In this document: positions 8,340 to 17,273 of the stretch, one piece after another
Layout: every line of letters starts with the position of its first letter
How positions within the stretch are numbered: the first letter of the stretch is position 1
Source of the DNA: Brachybacterium alimentarium
Lineage (GTDB): Bacteria; Actinomycetota; Actinomycetes; Actinomycetales; Dermabacteraceae
Direction: 5' to 3'
Assembly (NCBI RefSeq): GCF_002332425.1
Contig: NZ_NRGS01000018.1
Coordinates: 32,038-96,037 of the forward strand
DNA: 64,000 nt
Translations under genes and position numbers: made by a program
Notes under the pieces: model-generated
Told to the model about the DNA's origin: nothing
Databases searched by the model: none
The model's input: the letters and a program-made list of their open reading frames with translations, nothing else

Positions 8340-9587
8340 TCAGGAGGGATCCTTCGCTCGGCGGCGAGTGGTGAGGAGCAGCCCGAGGGCGGCGACGAGC
8401 ATCAGCGCGCCCAGCGAGGTGAAGGCGAGTCGGAAGTCGTCGAGTCCCGCCGGGCCGTTCGGGGAGAACCGGTCCAGCAGCAGTCCGATCAGCAGCACGG
8501 CGAGCAGCGACGACGAGTAGCCGCCGATGTTCACCATCCCGGTGGCGGTGCCGATCGCGCGAGGCGGCACGCCCGTGCGGGCGAGGTCGAAGCCGACCGA
8601 GCAGGTCGCCGACCCCACGGAGAGGGCGATGATCAGCGGCAGCAGCTGCCACGCGCTCAGCGGCACCGGGATCAGCAGCGTGATGGTCCAGGCGAGGGCC
8701 AGCACGCCTCCTGCGAGGAAGCCGAGCCGCGCGCGCTGGTGGGGGAACCGGCCGGTGAGCACTCCGATCATCGGGCCGATCGCCACCATCACCACGACGT
8801 TGACGGTGAGCAGGGTGCCGATCTCGGTGGGGCTCAGGCCGTGGCCGAGCGTCATGTACGGCACGCCCCACAGGAACAGGAACGAGTTCACGCTCAGCAG
8901 GGTCAGGGAGTGCAGGAAGAAGCCGGACCACGCCGCACGGGAGGTGAACACGTCGCGCAGCACCTGGCCGGGACGGACCGGGAGCGCCGGCGCGGCATGC
9001 GGATCCCCGGCGGGCTCGTCCTGCACGAACGCGATGACCAGCAGCACGCTGAGGACGAGCAGGAAGGCCAGCGAGGCCCAGGCGGGAGCCCAGCCGAAGC
9101 CCACCAGCAGCGCCAGGAACGGCACGGCCGCGACCGCCTGCCCGAACTGGCCGATCATCGTGGCGAGCTGGGTGAACACGGGGACCTGTCCGGTGGGGAA
9201 CCAGGTGGCGATCAGCCGCACCACGCTGATCAGGGTGGCGGCGTCACCCACCCCGGTGAGAAGTCGGGCGATGAGGGCTGTGGGGACCTCCGTGGCCACG
9301 GCGAGGACTATCTGCCCGGCGGCCATGGTCACGGCGCCCAGCACCAGCATGCGGCGCGGTCCGATCCGGTCCAGCAGCAGACCGGCCGGGATCTGCGCCG
9401 CCGCGTAGGTGCCCAGCTGCACGACGCCGAACAGGCTCAGCACGGCCCCGTCGACCGCGAAGCGTTCCGAGGCCTCGACGCTCGCCACCCCGAAGGCTGC
9501 GCGACCGGAGACGGCGCACAGGTAGGCGAAGACCCCGACGGCCCACACGAGGTGGGCGCGGGTGAGGCGCGAGGCGAGAGAGGTCAT
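8340..9587 (-). CDS. MFS transporter
   Basis: A 415-residue carrier with about twelve hydrophobic helices. The motif GLLLDRIGPRR (loop between helices 2 and 3) is the MFS signature A. The ATG at 9587 was preferred over an in-frame start at 9671, because the longer form adds a Pro-rich 28-residue head and would overlap the previous gene by 74 bases. AGGTGA lies about 10 bases upstream. It follows the keto-deoxygluconate permease by 10 bases, so both are probably in one transcript. The substrate is unknown; a sugar acid is plausible. Confidence 0.83.
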   Translation of the reverse strand: MTSLASRLTRAHLVWAVGVFAYLCAVSGRAAFGVASVEASERFAVDGAVLSLFGVVQLGTYAAAQIPAGLLLDRIGPRRMLVLGAVTMAAGQIVLAVATEVPTALIARLLTGVGDAATLISVVRLIATWFPTGQVPVFTQLATMIGQFGQAVAAVPFLALLVGFGWAPAWASLAFLLVLSVLLVIAFVQDEPAGDPHAAPALPVRPGQVLRDVFTSRAAWSGFFLHSLTLLSVNSFLFLWGVPYMTLGHGLSPTEIGTLLTVNVVVMVAIGPMIGVLTGRFPHQRARLGFLAGGVLALAWTITLLIPVPLSAWQLLPLIIALSVGSATCSVGFDLARTGVPPRAIGTATGMVNIGGYSSSLLAVLLIGLLLDRFSPNGPAGLDDFRLAFTSLGALMLVAALGLLLTTRRRAKDPS

Positions 9588-9597
9588 GGAGGGGAGG

Positions 9598-10752
9598 TCA
9601 CCTGGGGGAGGAGCGGGAGGAGTCGGAGTCGTGCGGGCCCGCGGCGCCGGTGGGGCGTTCGTCGGGATCACCCGCGGGACGAGGGGCGGCGTCGCCCCCG
9701 GACGACGCCGACGAGGCGCCGACGCCGACCGCGAGCGGTTCTCCGCGCTCGTCGAGCCCGTCCTCGTCCGGATCGCTCAGGGTGCCGTTGCGCCGGAGGA
9801 ACCAGGCCGCGATGAGTGGCGCCGTGATCGCGGAGATCAGCACGGCCGTGGCGACCTGCACCGTCGCCACGCCCACGTACTGCTCGAAGCGTGGATCGGC
9901 CGACGCGATGATCGCCGGGGTGACGATCGAGTTCCCGGCCGTGGTGCCGGCCGCGAACCCGATGCCGGCGCGCTTGCCGCGCCGCAGCAGGAAGCGGTAG
10001 GCGAGATAGGTGCAGCCACCGGTGAACGGGGTGACGACCAGGCCCAGCACGATGCCCGTCAGGCCGCCGGTGAGGATCGCGCTGAGATCGATCCCCGTGC
10101 CCAGGCCGAAGGCGAAGAAGGGGATCACGATGGTCGGGACCGGACGCATGATCTCGGTCCATCGGTGGTCGATGTTGCCCACGAGGATGCCGAGGATCAG
10201 CGGGATGATCGCGGCGGCGAAGGCGTCCAGCGGGATGGCGCCGAGGCCGGCCGCACCGATGAACAGCATGGTGAAGAAGGGGCCGTCGTTGACGGCCGAG
10301 GCGACGTACGCGCCGCGGTCGGTCTTGGTGCCGTACTTGCCGGTGAAGGCGAGCCAGATGCCGCCGTTGGAGTTGTCGAAGGTGGCGAGCATGGCCAGGA
10401 TCGAGATCCCCAGGATCCCGTCGAGGCCCACGGCGAAGCCGAGCGTCACGATGAGCAGGCCCGGCACGAGGGTCTTCCCGAGCAGGATCGCCCCGGTGGT
10501 GCCGGCGACGGGGCCGATGCTGCGCGGCGTGATCTGCATGCCGGTCGCGAAGATGACCAGCGCCATCATCGGCATCGGGGTCGCGAACAGCGCGGTCGTG
10601 AAGCTGCCGAGCTCGAGGAAGCCCGGTGCGGTGGTGCCGACCACGGCACCCAGGACCAGCGGAATGACCATCGTCCCGCCGGGGATCTTGTCCATCGTGC
10701 CGTAGAGCGGCGAGCGGAGCGCGGCGAGGTTCGTCGGGGCTGCGTCGTTCAT
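9598..10752 (-). CDS. kdgT: 2-keto-3-deoxygluconate permease (KdgT family)
   Basis: A 384-residue integral membrane protein of the KdgT family, which imports 2-keto-3-deoxygluconate and related acids by cation symport. The start MYGTMDKIPGGTMVIPLVLGA-like region (here LYGTMDKIPGGTMVIPLV) and the segment LATFDNSNGGIWLAFTGKYG are characteristic. ATG 10752 has AAGGAG at 5-base spacing. The C-terminal 60 or so residues are a hydrophilic Gly/Ser/Asp/Pro tail not needed for the family fold. Located between a LysR gene and an MFS gene on the same strand. Confidence 0.87.
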   Translation of the reverse strand: MNDAAPTNLAALRSPLYGTMDKIPGGTMVIPLVLGAVVGTTAPGFLELGSFTTALFATPMPMMALVIFATGMQITPRSIGPVAGTTGAILLGKTLVPGLLIVTLGFAVGLDGILGISILAMLATFDNSNGGIWLAFTGKYGTKTDRGAYVASAVNDGPFFTMLFIGAAGLGAIPLDAFAAAIIPLILGILVGNIDHRWTEIMRPVPTIVIPFFAFGLGTGIDLSAILTGGLTGIVLGLVVTPFTGGCTYLAYRFLLRRGKRAGIGFAAGTTAGNSIVTPAIIASADPRFEQYVGVATVQVATAVLISAITAPLIAAWFLRRNGTLSDPDEDGLDERGEPLAVGVGASSASSGGDAAPRPAGDPDERPTGAAGPHDSDSSRSSPR

Positions 10753-10890
10753 GGGGACTCCTTGTCGCCTCATCACGAGAAGGGGTGGTGCCGTCGCTCC
10801 CGGTCACAAGGGCGTACGGAGGCTGACCGGGGTGGGCGCGGGCGCCGGGTGAGGGGCCCGGAGCGGTACGGCTCGGTGCTCCGGGTGGGC

Positions 10891-10904
10891 CTATAGGATC
10901 TATG
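10891..10904. promoter_or_regulatory. ATAGGATCTAT near-palindrome upstream of kdgT (site A)
   Basis: CTATAGGATCTATG contains the inverted repeat ATAG-GAT-CTAT, 139 bases before the kdgT start. Closely related sequences occur upstream of tctC (12112), the rhamnonate locus (18175) and the 3-hydroxyacyl-CoA dehydrogenase (23899). The palindromic form suggests an operator, perhaps for a GntR/FadR-type regulator encoded elsewhere. Confidence 0.4.
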
Positions 10905-10919
10905 ACCGAGTGATGTCCG

Positions 10920-11960
10920 TCAAGGGCGTCCGTCGGGCGCGAGTCGGGTGGGGAGGTCGCCTCGGGCCGGCTGCATCCCCTGCGGAGGCGGGGTCGCGAG
11001 GATCGTCCGGTAGACCACGTCGACGCTCGGCGAGGTCGCCGCCCGACGGTCCCGAGTGGCCGCCACCAAGCGACCCTCCGCGACCGTGCCGACGGGGACC
11101 ACGACCATGCCACAGGTGTCCGAGACCGCTGCGGCCAGGCCGTTCAGCACCCCCACGCCGAGTCCGGCGCGTGCCAGGTTGACCACGGACTGAGGCTGCT
11201 CGGACTGCCAGGCGAGAGGGATCTCCAGCCCCCAGGCGCTCAGGGCGCCGCCGGTGTCCGGATCGGCGGCAGCGCCCGGCTGGGCGATGGCGATCACGGG
11301 ATGCTCGGCGAGGACGCGCGGGGGCAGCCCCTCCTGCGCCATGTCAGCCTGCGGCACAGTTCCCGGCTGCTCCCCGCCGTGGAACCCTTCGTCGGGCCGG
11401 TCAGGCATCGCGCGCAGGATCGGATGGTCCGGCGGCACGACCGCCACAAAGCGCTCGGTCCACAGGTGGACGCTCTGCAGATCGTCCGACGGCGGGTCGG
11501 CGGCGAGCGAGTGGATGGCGATATGGAATCTCCCGGCGCCGATGCCGGAGACGAGATCGGGGGTGGTGTGCTCGGTGAGCTCCACCCGGACGAACGGATG
11601 CTCGGCATGGACCGCCGCGAGCACGGTGGGCAGGAAACCCGCGCTCACGCTGGGGTGACAGCCGATCACGACGCGGCCGCGCGGAGTGCCGGTGTGGGCG
11701 TCGACGGCCTCGGCTCCCCGCTCCAGCGCGTCCAGCACGGCGCGGGCGTGGGGGAGGAAGGCGGTGCCCAGCTCTGTGGGTCCGATCGGTCGGTGGCTGC
11801 GGTCCACGAGGGTCCCCCCGAGGGCTTTCTCGAGCGAGGCGACGTGGGTGCTCACACGGGACTGGGCCCGGTGCAGCGCACGCGCCGCACCGGAGAAGCT
11901 GCCGTGGTCGATGACCGCCACGAAGGTCTCCAGCCAGTCCGTCTGCTCGACGCGGGGCAT
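10920..11960 (-). CDS. LysR family transcriptional regulator
   Basis: A 346-residue LysR regulator. The N-terminal winged helix-turn-helix (WLETFVAVIDHGSFSGAARALHRAQSRVSTHVASLE) spans residues 9-43 or so, followed by the two-lobed effector domain with GRVVIGCHPSVSAGFLPTVL. ATG 11960 has a perfect AGGAGG at 5-base spacing; longer in-frame starts give non-protein-like sequence. It diverges from the tctCBA transporter, the usual layout for a LysR activator of a transport operon. It also sits upstream of kdgT, which it may control. Confidence 0.88.
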   Translation of the reverse strand: MPRVEQTDWLETFVAVIDHGSFSGAARALHRAQSRVSTHVASLEKALGGTLVDRSHRPIGPTELGTAFLPHARAVLDALERGAEAVDAHTGTPRGRVVIGCHPSVSAGFLPTVLAAVHAEHPFVRVELTEHTTPDLVSGIGAGRFHIAIHSLAADPPSDDLQSVHLWTERFVAVVPPDHPILRAMPDRPDEGFHGGEQPGTVPQADMAQEGLPPRVLAEHPVIAIAQPGAAADPDTGGALSAWGLEIPLAWQSEQPQSVVNLARAGLGVGVLNGLAAAVSDTCGMVVVPVGTVAEGRLVAATRDRRAATSPSVDVVYRTILATPPPQGMQPARGDLPTRLAPDGRP

Positions 11961-12310
11961 CCTGTCCTCCTGAGTGCCGGTTCGGGTTCGGGGTGGCGGG
12001 GGCTGCCAGCTCGGACGTGATGGGGTCACGATCCGATGTCGGCAGCGCCTGCGGGCAGTGTCATCACCGCTGGTCATCCACGTGTTGTGACACGCCTTAC
12101 CAATATCGCATATAGGATTTCCGGATCGCGGATCGCCGACGGCGTCTTCGCGGGTCACTCCGTTGGTAGCTTTCGAGACACCTTGATGGCGAGGTCCCGC
12201 CGCTCCGGTTCGTCCGGGCACATCGCAGTGCAAGCGGCTCCGCCTCCTCGAGGTGAACCAGTTCTCGACCAGCACGATCCCCTGACCCTCACGATGAAGT
12301 GGAGTCCGCC
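11961..12310. promoter_or_regulatory. Divergent lysR-tctC control region (350 bp), with site B
   Basis: No gene. The region holds TATAGGAT at 12111-12118 within ATATAGGATTTCCGG; TAGGAT (12113-12118) is also a good actinobacterial -10 for tctC, with TTGTGA (12085-12090) a distant -35. A spaced inverted pair GTGTCA (12058-12063) and TGACAC (12088-12093) could be a LysR or other regulator site. The tctC start is about 190 bases downstream of the -10, so a long leader is implied. Confidence 0.4.
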
Positions 12311-13378
12311 ATGACGCGCAGCATCCCGTCCCCCGTCGTCTCATCCCGCCCCTCCCGCCGGCTCCTGTCCGGGATCGCCGGGGTCGCCGCCCTCGCCCTC
12401 GTCGCCGCCGGCTGCTCCGGCACAGCCGATGAGGGCGCGCCCGATGACTCCGCTGTCCAGGCCTGCAACGACATCAACGCCGACTACCCCAGCGGGCCGG
12501 TCGAGCTCATCGTCCCCTGGGCCGCCGGCGGTGGCACCGATGGCGTCGCCCGCCTCATCGGGGAGCAGCTCTCGACGCAGATGAGCACGAACGTCAACGT
12601 CGTCAACCGGACCGGCGGCTCGGGCGTCGTCGGCCATCAGGCGATGGTGGACGCCAACCCCGACGGTCAGACGATCGGCCTGGTCACGGTGGAGATCGGC
12701 ATGATGCACCACCAGGGCCTGACCGACATCAGCGGCGAGGACCTCACCGCCATCTCGCAGATGAACGAGGACGGCGCCGGCATCACCGTGGCGGCCGATG
12801 CCGAGTGGGACACCGCCGAGGAGCTGCTCACCTACATCGAGGAGCACCCGGGCGAGGTGACCGCCTCGGGCACCGGCCAGGGCGGCATCTGGCACCTCGC
12901 CCTGCTCGGCATGCTGCTGGACAACGACCTGCCCGTGGACTCTGTGAACTTCGTGCCCTCCGAGGGCGCTGCGCCGGCTCTCCAGGAGCTCGTCGCCGGA
13001 GGCATCGACATGACCACCAACGCCCTGGGCGAGTCCAAGACCATGCTCGACTCCGACCGCGCCAAGGCCCTCGGCGTCATGGGCACTGAACGCGACCCCG
13101 CCTTCCCCGACGTCGAGACTCTGCAGGAGCAGCTCGGCTCGGAGTACTCCATGACGGTGTGGCGCGGCATCGCCGGCCCCAAGGAGATGGACCCCACCGT
13201 CGTCGAGGAGCTCGAGTGCCACCTCGGGCTGATCGCCGAATCCGACTCCTTCGAGGACTTCATGACCAAGTCCGGTCTGGGCGTGAAGTACGCAGGGGCT
13301 GAGGATTTCCAGACCCTGATGGCGGAGGACGACGCCACGAAGGGCGAGGTCATGGAGGAAGCGGGACTGGCCAAGTGA
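12311..13378 (+). CDS. tctC: Tripartite tricarboxylate transporter substrate-binding lipoprotein (TctC)
   Basis: A 355-residue TctC/Bug-family receptor. The signal peptide ends in the lipobox ALVAAGC (C35). The ligand region begins with PVELIVPWAAGGGTDGVARL, the hallmark stretch of this family that contacts carboxylates. It feeds the TctA/TctB membrane pair encoded next. The ATG at 12311 follows GTGGAG; an upstream GTG at 12299 would add four residues. GTGA overlap couples it to tctB. The ligand may be a tricarboxylate, an aromatic acid or a sugar acid; the adjacent LysR gene would sense it. Confidence 0.88.
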   Translation: MTRSIPSPVVSSRPSRRLLSGIAGVAALALVAAGCSGTADEGAPDDSAVQACNDINADYPSGPVELIVPWAAGGGTDGVARLIGEQLSTQMSTNVNVVNRTGGSGVVGHQAMVDANPDGQTIGLVTVEIGMMHHQGLTDISGEDLTAISQMNEDGAGITVAADAEWDTAEELLTYIEEHPGEVTASGTGQGGIWHLALLGMLLDNDLPVDSVNFVPSEGAAPALQELVAGGIDMTTNALGESKTMLDSDRAKALGVMGTERDPAFPDVETLQEQLGSEYSMTVWRGIAGPKEMDPTVVEELECHLGLIAESDSFEDFMTKSGLGVKYAGAEDFQTLMAEDDATKGEVMEEAGLAK

Positions 13379-14025
13379 CCGCTACCGAGACTCCGGGCCC
13401 GACGGCAGCCGTCCGGGGGAACCTCGTCATCGCCGCTGCATCCGTCGTGGCCGGAGCCGTCGTGATCCCCTACGGCGCCTCCATGCCGTACATCCGGGAG
13501 GGGATCCCGGGGCCCGGTCTGTTCCCGATGATGATCGGCGGGCTGCTGGTCCTGTTCGGCGTGCTTCTCGCCCTCACCAGCATGCTCGGTGCGCGTCGCG
13601 CGCGTCGTGATCATGCGGAGCTCGCTGCGGCCACTGCGGCAGCAGGAGCCGGGGCGGGATCCGCGGCCCCCGAGGACGGCCCGCTGTCGATGGCCTCGGC
13701 CTCCGTTCCCGATTCCGGAGGCGACACCCCGGAGGACGAGCTGGAGACGGTCGCGGTGATGGACACCGATATCGGGTCCGACGGCGCACGGCGCTGGATC
13801 AACGGCGCCATCCTCATGGGAGGAATCGTCTTCTACGTGCTGTTCGCCCAGATCCTCGGCTTCCCGCTGACCATGGCCATCCTGGTCACGGCGATCGTCT
13901 GGTCGCTGCGGGCGAAGTGGTGGGTCGCGGTGACGACCGGTGTCCTCGCCTCGCTCGGTCTGTGGGCCATGTTCGAGCTCGGCCTCATGGTGCAGCTTCC
14001 CGACGGCTTCATCCAGGGGTTCTGA
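13375..14025 (+). CDS. tctB: Tripartite tricarboxylate transporter small subunit (TctB), with long loop insertion
   Basis: A 216-residue membrane protein with four hydrophobic helices, two before and two after a polar region. TctB proteins are usually about 150 residues. The excess is an Ala/Gly/Ser/Asp-rich, acidic loop of roughly 60 residues (about 76-138) between helices two and three. The GTG start overlaps the tctC stop. The segment GPGLFPMMIGGLLVLFG is typical of the family. Confidence 0.8.
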   Translation: MTATETPGPTAAVRGNLVIAAASVVAGAVVIPYGASMPYIREGIPGPGLFPMMIGGLLVLFGVLLALTSMLGARRARRDHAELAAATAAAGAGAGSAAPEDGPLSMASASVPDSGGDTPEDELETVAVMDTDIGSDGARRWINGAILMGGIVFYVLFAQILGFPLTMAILVTAIVWSLRAKWWVAVTTGVLASLGLWAMFELGLMVQLPDGFIQGF

Positions 14026-14026
14026 C

Positions 14027-15583
14027 ATGATCGAGAACTTCGGAAGCGCCCTCGAGCTGGTAGCGGATCCCACGACGATCCTCGTCGTGCTGCTGGCCGC
14101 ACTGTTCGGCCTCGTCATCGGGTCCCTGCCCGGCATGACCGCTACCCTCGCCGCCGCCCTGCTGGTGCCCTTCACCTTCTTCCTGGACCCGGTGCCGGCG
14201 ATCGCCGCGATCATCACCATGTCCGCGATGGCGATCTTCGCCGGGGACGTCCCCAGTGCACTGCTGCGCATCCCCGGCACCCCGTCGTCGGCCGCCTATA
14301 CGGAGGACGCCTTCGCGCTGACGCGGAACGGCAAGGGCGCCCTCGGCCTCGGGGTCTCCCTCGTCGCGTCGGTGTTCGGCGGCCTCTTCGGGTCCATCAT
14401 GCTGATCTTCGTCTCTCCGATCCTGGGTGAATTCGCCCTGAGGTTCACGAGCTACGAGTACTTCTGGGTGGCAGTGCTCGGCCTTACCGCAGCCGTGATC
14501 GTCTCCAAGGGCGCCCAGCTCAAGGGCGGGATCGCCCTCATGGTGGGCCTGCTCGTCTCGACCGTCGGCCTCGACGTGACTCTCGGGTTCCCCCGCTTCA
14601 CCTTCGGCGATGAGCAGCTGTACCGGGGTGTCGACTTCATCGCCGCGATGATCGGTCTGTTCGGGCTCTCCGAGGTGCTGCGGGCCGTCACCGCCAAGCG
14701 CGGGGAGTCCATGCCGATCCCCCGGATCGAGGGCGCGGGGACGATCCGCCCCACTTTCCGTGCGATCTGGCGGAACAAGGCGCGCGTCGGTTCCGGGTCC
14801 GTCATCGGCGGCGTCGTCGGGGCCCTGCCAGGCGCGGGCGCAGACATCGCGGCGTGGATCGCCTATGCCTTCACCCGTTCCACGAGTCGGATCCGCCCGG
14901 GGAAGAACTCTGCGGACGATCAGCGCGTCGAGGCGATCTCGGGGGCATCCAGCGCGAACAACGCGGGCATCGCCTCGGCGTACGTGCCGACGCTCGCCTT
15001 CGGCATCCCCGGCGACACCATCACCGCGATCCTCATCGGCGTGCTGCTGGTCAAGGGGATCACTCCGGGACCGGACCTCTTCCTCTACCAGACGGACACG
15101 CTGTACGCGCTGTACATCATCTTCATCGTCGCGAACCTGCTGCTGCTCCCCTTGGGCTTCCTGCTGATCCGGGTCTCGGGCTTCGTGCTGCGGATCCCGC
15201 GGTCGGTGCTGATGGGGCTGATCGTCGCGATCTCGATCTGCGGTGCCTTCGCCATCAACAACGGCTACCTCGAGGTGGGCCTGATGGTGCTCTTCGGCGT
15301 GATCGGCTATCTCTTCGAGAAGGGAGGGATCCCGCTCGCCCCGGTCGTGCTCGGCATCGTGCTGGGTCCCATCGTGGAGCGGACCTTCATGCAGTCGGTC
15401 ATCAAGACGGATTGGAACCTCGCCGAGTTCTTCACCCGACCGATCAGCGCGGTGCTCATCGTGCTCGTGATCCTCGCGATCGCTTCCTCGCCCTTGATGA
15501 GCTGGCTCGGTCGGCGCGCCGAACGGGCCACGGCGCTGCAGGCGGCGAAGGACCGCGGTTCCGCGGCCGACGCCGCCGGGTGA
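14027..15583 (+). CDS. tctA: Tripartite tricarboxylate transporter large permease (TctA)
   Basis: A 518-residue permease with about twelve hydrophobic helices. GSLPGMTATLAAALLVPFTF near the N-terminus and GALPGAGADIAAWIAY in the middle are the paired inverted-repeat motifs of TctA. The ATG lies one base after the tctB stop. It completes the tctCBA operon. No clear terminator hairpin is visible after it. Confidence 0.9.
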   Translation: MIENFGSALELVADPTTILVVLLAALFGLVIGSLPGMTATLAAALLVPFTFFLDPVPAIAAIITMSAMAIFAGDVPSALLRIPGTPSSAAYTEDAFALTRNGKGALGLGVSLVASVFGGLFGSIMLIFVSPILGEFALRFTSYEYFWVAVLGLTAAVIVSKGAQLKGGIALMVGLLVSTVGLDVTLGFPRFTFGDEQLYRGVDFIAAMIGLFGLSEVLRAVTAKRGESMPIPRIEGAGTIRPTFRAIWRNKARVGSGSVIGGVVGALPGAGADIAAWIAYAFTRSTSRIRPGKNSADDQRVEAISGASSANNAGIASAYVPTLAFGIPGDTITAILIGVLLVKGITPGPDLFLYQTDTLYALYIIFIVANLLLLPLGFLLIRVSGFVLRIPRSVLMGLIVAISICGAFAINNGYLEVGLMVLFGVIGYLFEKGGIPLAPVVLGIVLGPIVERTFMQSVIKTDWNLAEFFTRPISAVLIVLVILAIASSPLMSWLGRRAERATALQAAKDRGSAADAAG

Positions 15584-15713
15584 ACCCGCCTCATGCATCG
15601 CCTCGACGTCGATCGGCTTGGAGCCGACGAGTCGCCTCCCGAGCGCATCTCGCTCCGTCGACGCGAAGGAGGAGCTCGCTGGTTGTGGCGCTCAAGTGCG
15701 CGTGACCTGGGTT

Positions 15714-15742
15714 TTGACCACTCGAAGGCACCCGGCTAGCGT
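15714..15742 (+). promoter_or_regulatory. Strong housekeeping-type promoter
   Basis: TTGACC (15714-15719) and TAGCGT (15737-15742) are separated by exactly 17 bases, one of the best sigma-70-like promoters in the window. The start codon of the downstream ABC receptor is 71 bases further on. Confidence 0.65.
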
Positions 15743-15812
15743 GTGAATCGCGACACGGCGGTGGAAGCGTTCCTCCGCTGATCCAAGACGTCAACGACGA
15801 CGGGAGGACGCA

Positions 15813-17150
15813 GTGCCGATGGACAGATTCTCGCGGCGCACCGCGCTGATGGGGTCCAGCGCGGGACTGACCGCCGCGGCTCTCGCCGCTTGCGCACCAC
15901 CCAATCCTGGGGAGATCAATTCCGAACCGACCATCCCTCGCTCCGACGGTCCCGTCACCGTCACGTACTGGGCCTGGCTGAAGGACCTGCAGAAGGTGGC
16001 CGATGTCTTCAACGAGTCCCAGGACCGGATCCGGGTCGAGACCAACTGGATCCCCGGCGGGCCGACGGGTGGCTACGCCAAGATCCTTTCTGCTGTAGCG
16101 GCTGGTGGTGGCCCCGATATCGCGCAGGTCGCGTTGCGTCATGTGTCAGAGTTCGCTCTGGCCGGCGCCTTGGTCGATCTGACTCGCTACGAGTTCGACG
16201 AGCAGGAACCGTTGTTCGACCCCGGCGCGATCAGCCACGTCCGTATCGGTGATTCGATCTGGGGCGTTCCACAGGACACTGGCCCCGTGGCCACCTTCTA
16301 CAACCGTGAGGTCCTCGAGGGCGAGCTCGGTCTCTCCGCGCCTGCCACGTGGGATGACTTCTACGAGACCGCGGGCATCGTCCGCGATGCTGGAAAGAAT
16401 CTGATCAGCCTCGATCCCACCGACGGTGCCCATCCGATGTCTTGGGTGATGCAGTCTGGAGCCACGTGGTTCAGACCCGAGAGGGATGGTTGGATCGTGG
16501 ACCTGACTGATGATGCCTCGATGCGGGTGGCCGAGTTCTGGGACCGTATCTTCGCCGAGCGTCTCGTCGGCACCGGCTACGGTCCCTACACGACGCCTTG
16601 GTTTGCCGCAGCCGGCGATGGTGAGGTTCTCGCGAACATCGGCGGTTCCTGGTCCGACGCGCTGAACGAGACTGTTCCCGGTGGTTCGGGGAAATGGGCT
16701 GTGGCCCCCATGCCGACCTGGCCCGACGGCTATGCCTCCGGTGCCCAGGGCGGTTCGAGTGCCGCGGTTCTGTCCACCAGCAACCATCCGGCCGAGGCGC
16801 TGGAGTTCTTGACCTGGATGTGTTCTGATCCTGCCGGGATCGACGCCATGATCGAGTTTTCCGGCATTGGGTGGTCCCCGGCCGCCGACTACATCGGTGA
16901 GGCACGGCGGGAGCCGTCTGAGTTCTTCTCGGGACAGAGCTACAACGAAGAGGTCATCGTGCCGATGGCCGAGGGGCAGAACCTCGACTGGACCTGGGCG
17001 CCGCTGACGCAGAGGGTGGAGAGCCTCATCGGAGACGGCATGACGGCGGCGGTCACCGGTGATATCCCGTTCGTGGATGTGTTCGCTGATGCGCAGAAGG
17101 AGATCGTCAAGATCATGCGCGAAATGGGACTGGAAGCGGCGGAGGCGTGA
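15813..17150 (+). CDS. Orphan ABC sugar transporter substrate-binding lipoprotein
   Basis: A 445-residue family 1 solute-binding protein (UgpB/MalE type). A signal peptide with RFSRRTALMG (twin-Arg-like) ends at LAAC (C27). Motifs include TVTYWAWLKDLQKVADVF at the N-lobe and WGVPQDTGPVATFYNREVL. The GTG has GGGAGG at 5-base spacing; an ATG two codons later is too far. No permease or ATPase gene lies beside it: the upstream gene is tctA and the downstream gene is a convergent SDR. It must use permeases encoded elsewhere, or be the remnant of a larger operon. Its codons are slightly less GC-biased than those of neighbours. Confidence 0.83.
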   Translation: MPMDRFSRRTALMGSSAGLTAAALAACAPPNPGEINSEPTIPRSDGPVTVTYWAWLKDLQKVADVFNESQDRIRVETNWIPGGPTGGYAKILSAVAAGGGPDIAQVALRHVSEFALAGALVDLTRYEFDEQEPLFDPGAISHVRIGDSIWGVPQDTGPVATFYNREVLEGELGLSAPATWDDFYETAGIVRDAGKNLISLDPTDGAHPMSWVMQSGATWFRPERDGWIVDLTDDASMRVAEFWDRIFAERLVGTGYGPYTTPWFAAAGDGEVLANIGGSWSDALNETVPGGSGKWAVAPMPTWPDGYASGAQGGSSAAVLSTSNHPAEALEFLTWMCSDPAGIDAMIEFSGIGWSPAADYIGEARREPSEFFSGQSYNEEVIVPMAEGQNLDWTWAPLTQRVESLIGDGMTAAVTGDIPFVDVFADAQKEIVKIMREMGLEAAEA

Positions 17151-17164
17151 TGAGGCCGAGACGA

Positions 17165-17238
17165 CTGCTCCCCGGCTCCCGCCGGCACCGTTCAGGGTGA
17201 TCGGCAGCGGGTTCTTCGTGGTGGTCGCCGGGGAGCAG
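17165..17238. terminator. Long-loop inverted repeat between convergent genes
   Basis: CTGCTCCCCGGC (17165-17176) and its exact complement (17227-17238) frame a 50-base GC-rich loop. The pair lies between the ends of the ABC receptor and the SDR, so it could end transcription from both sides. Confidence 0.4.
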
Positions 17239-17273
17239 GAATCATCCCAGGGGACGACTCGGCGGTGGCAGGC

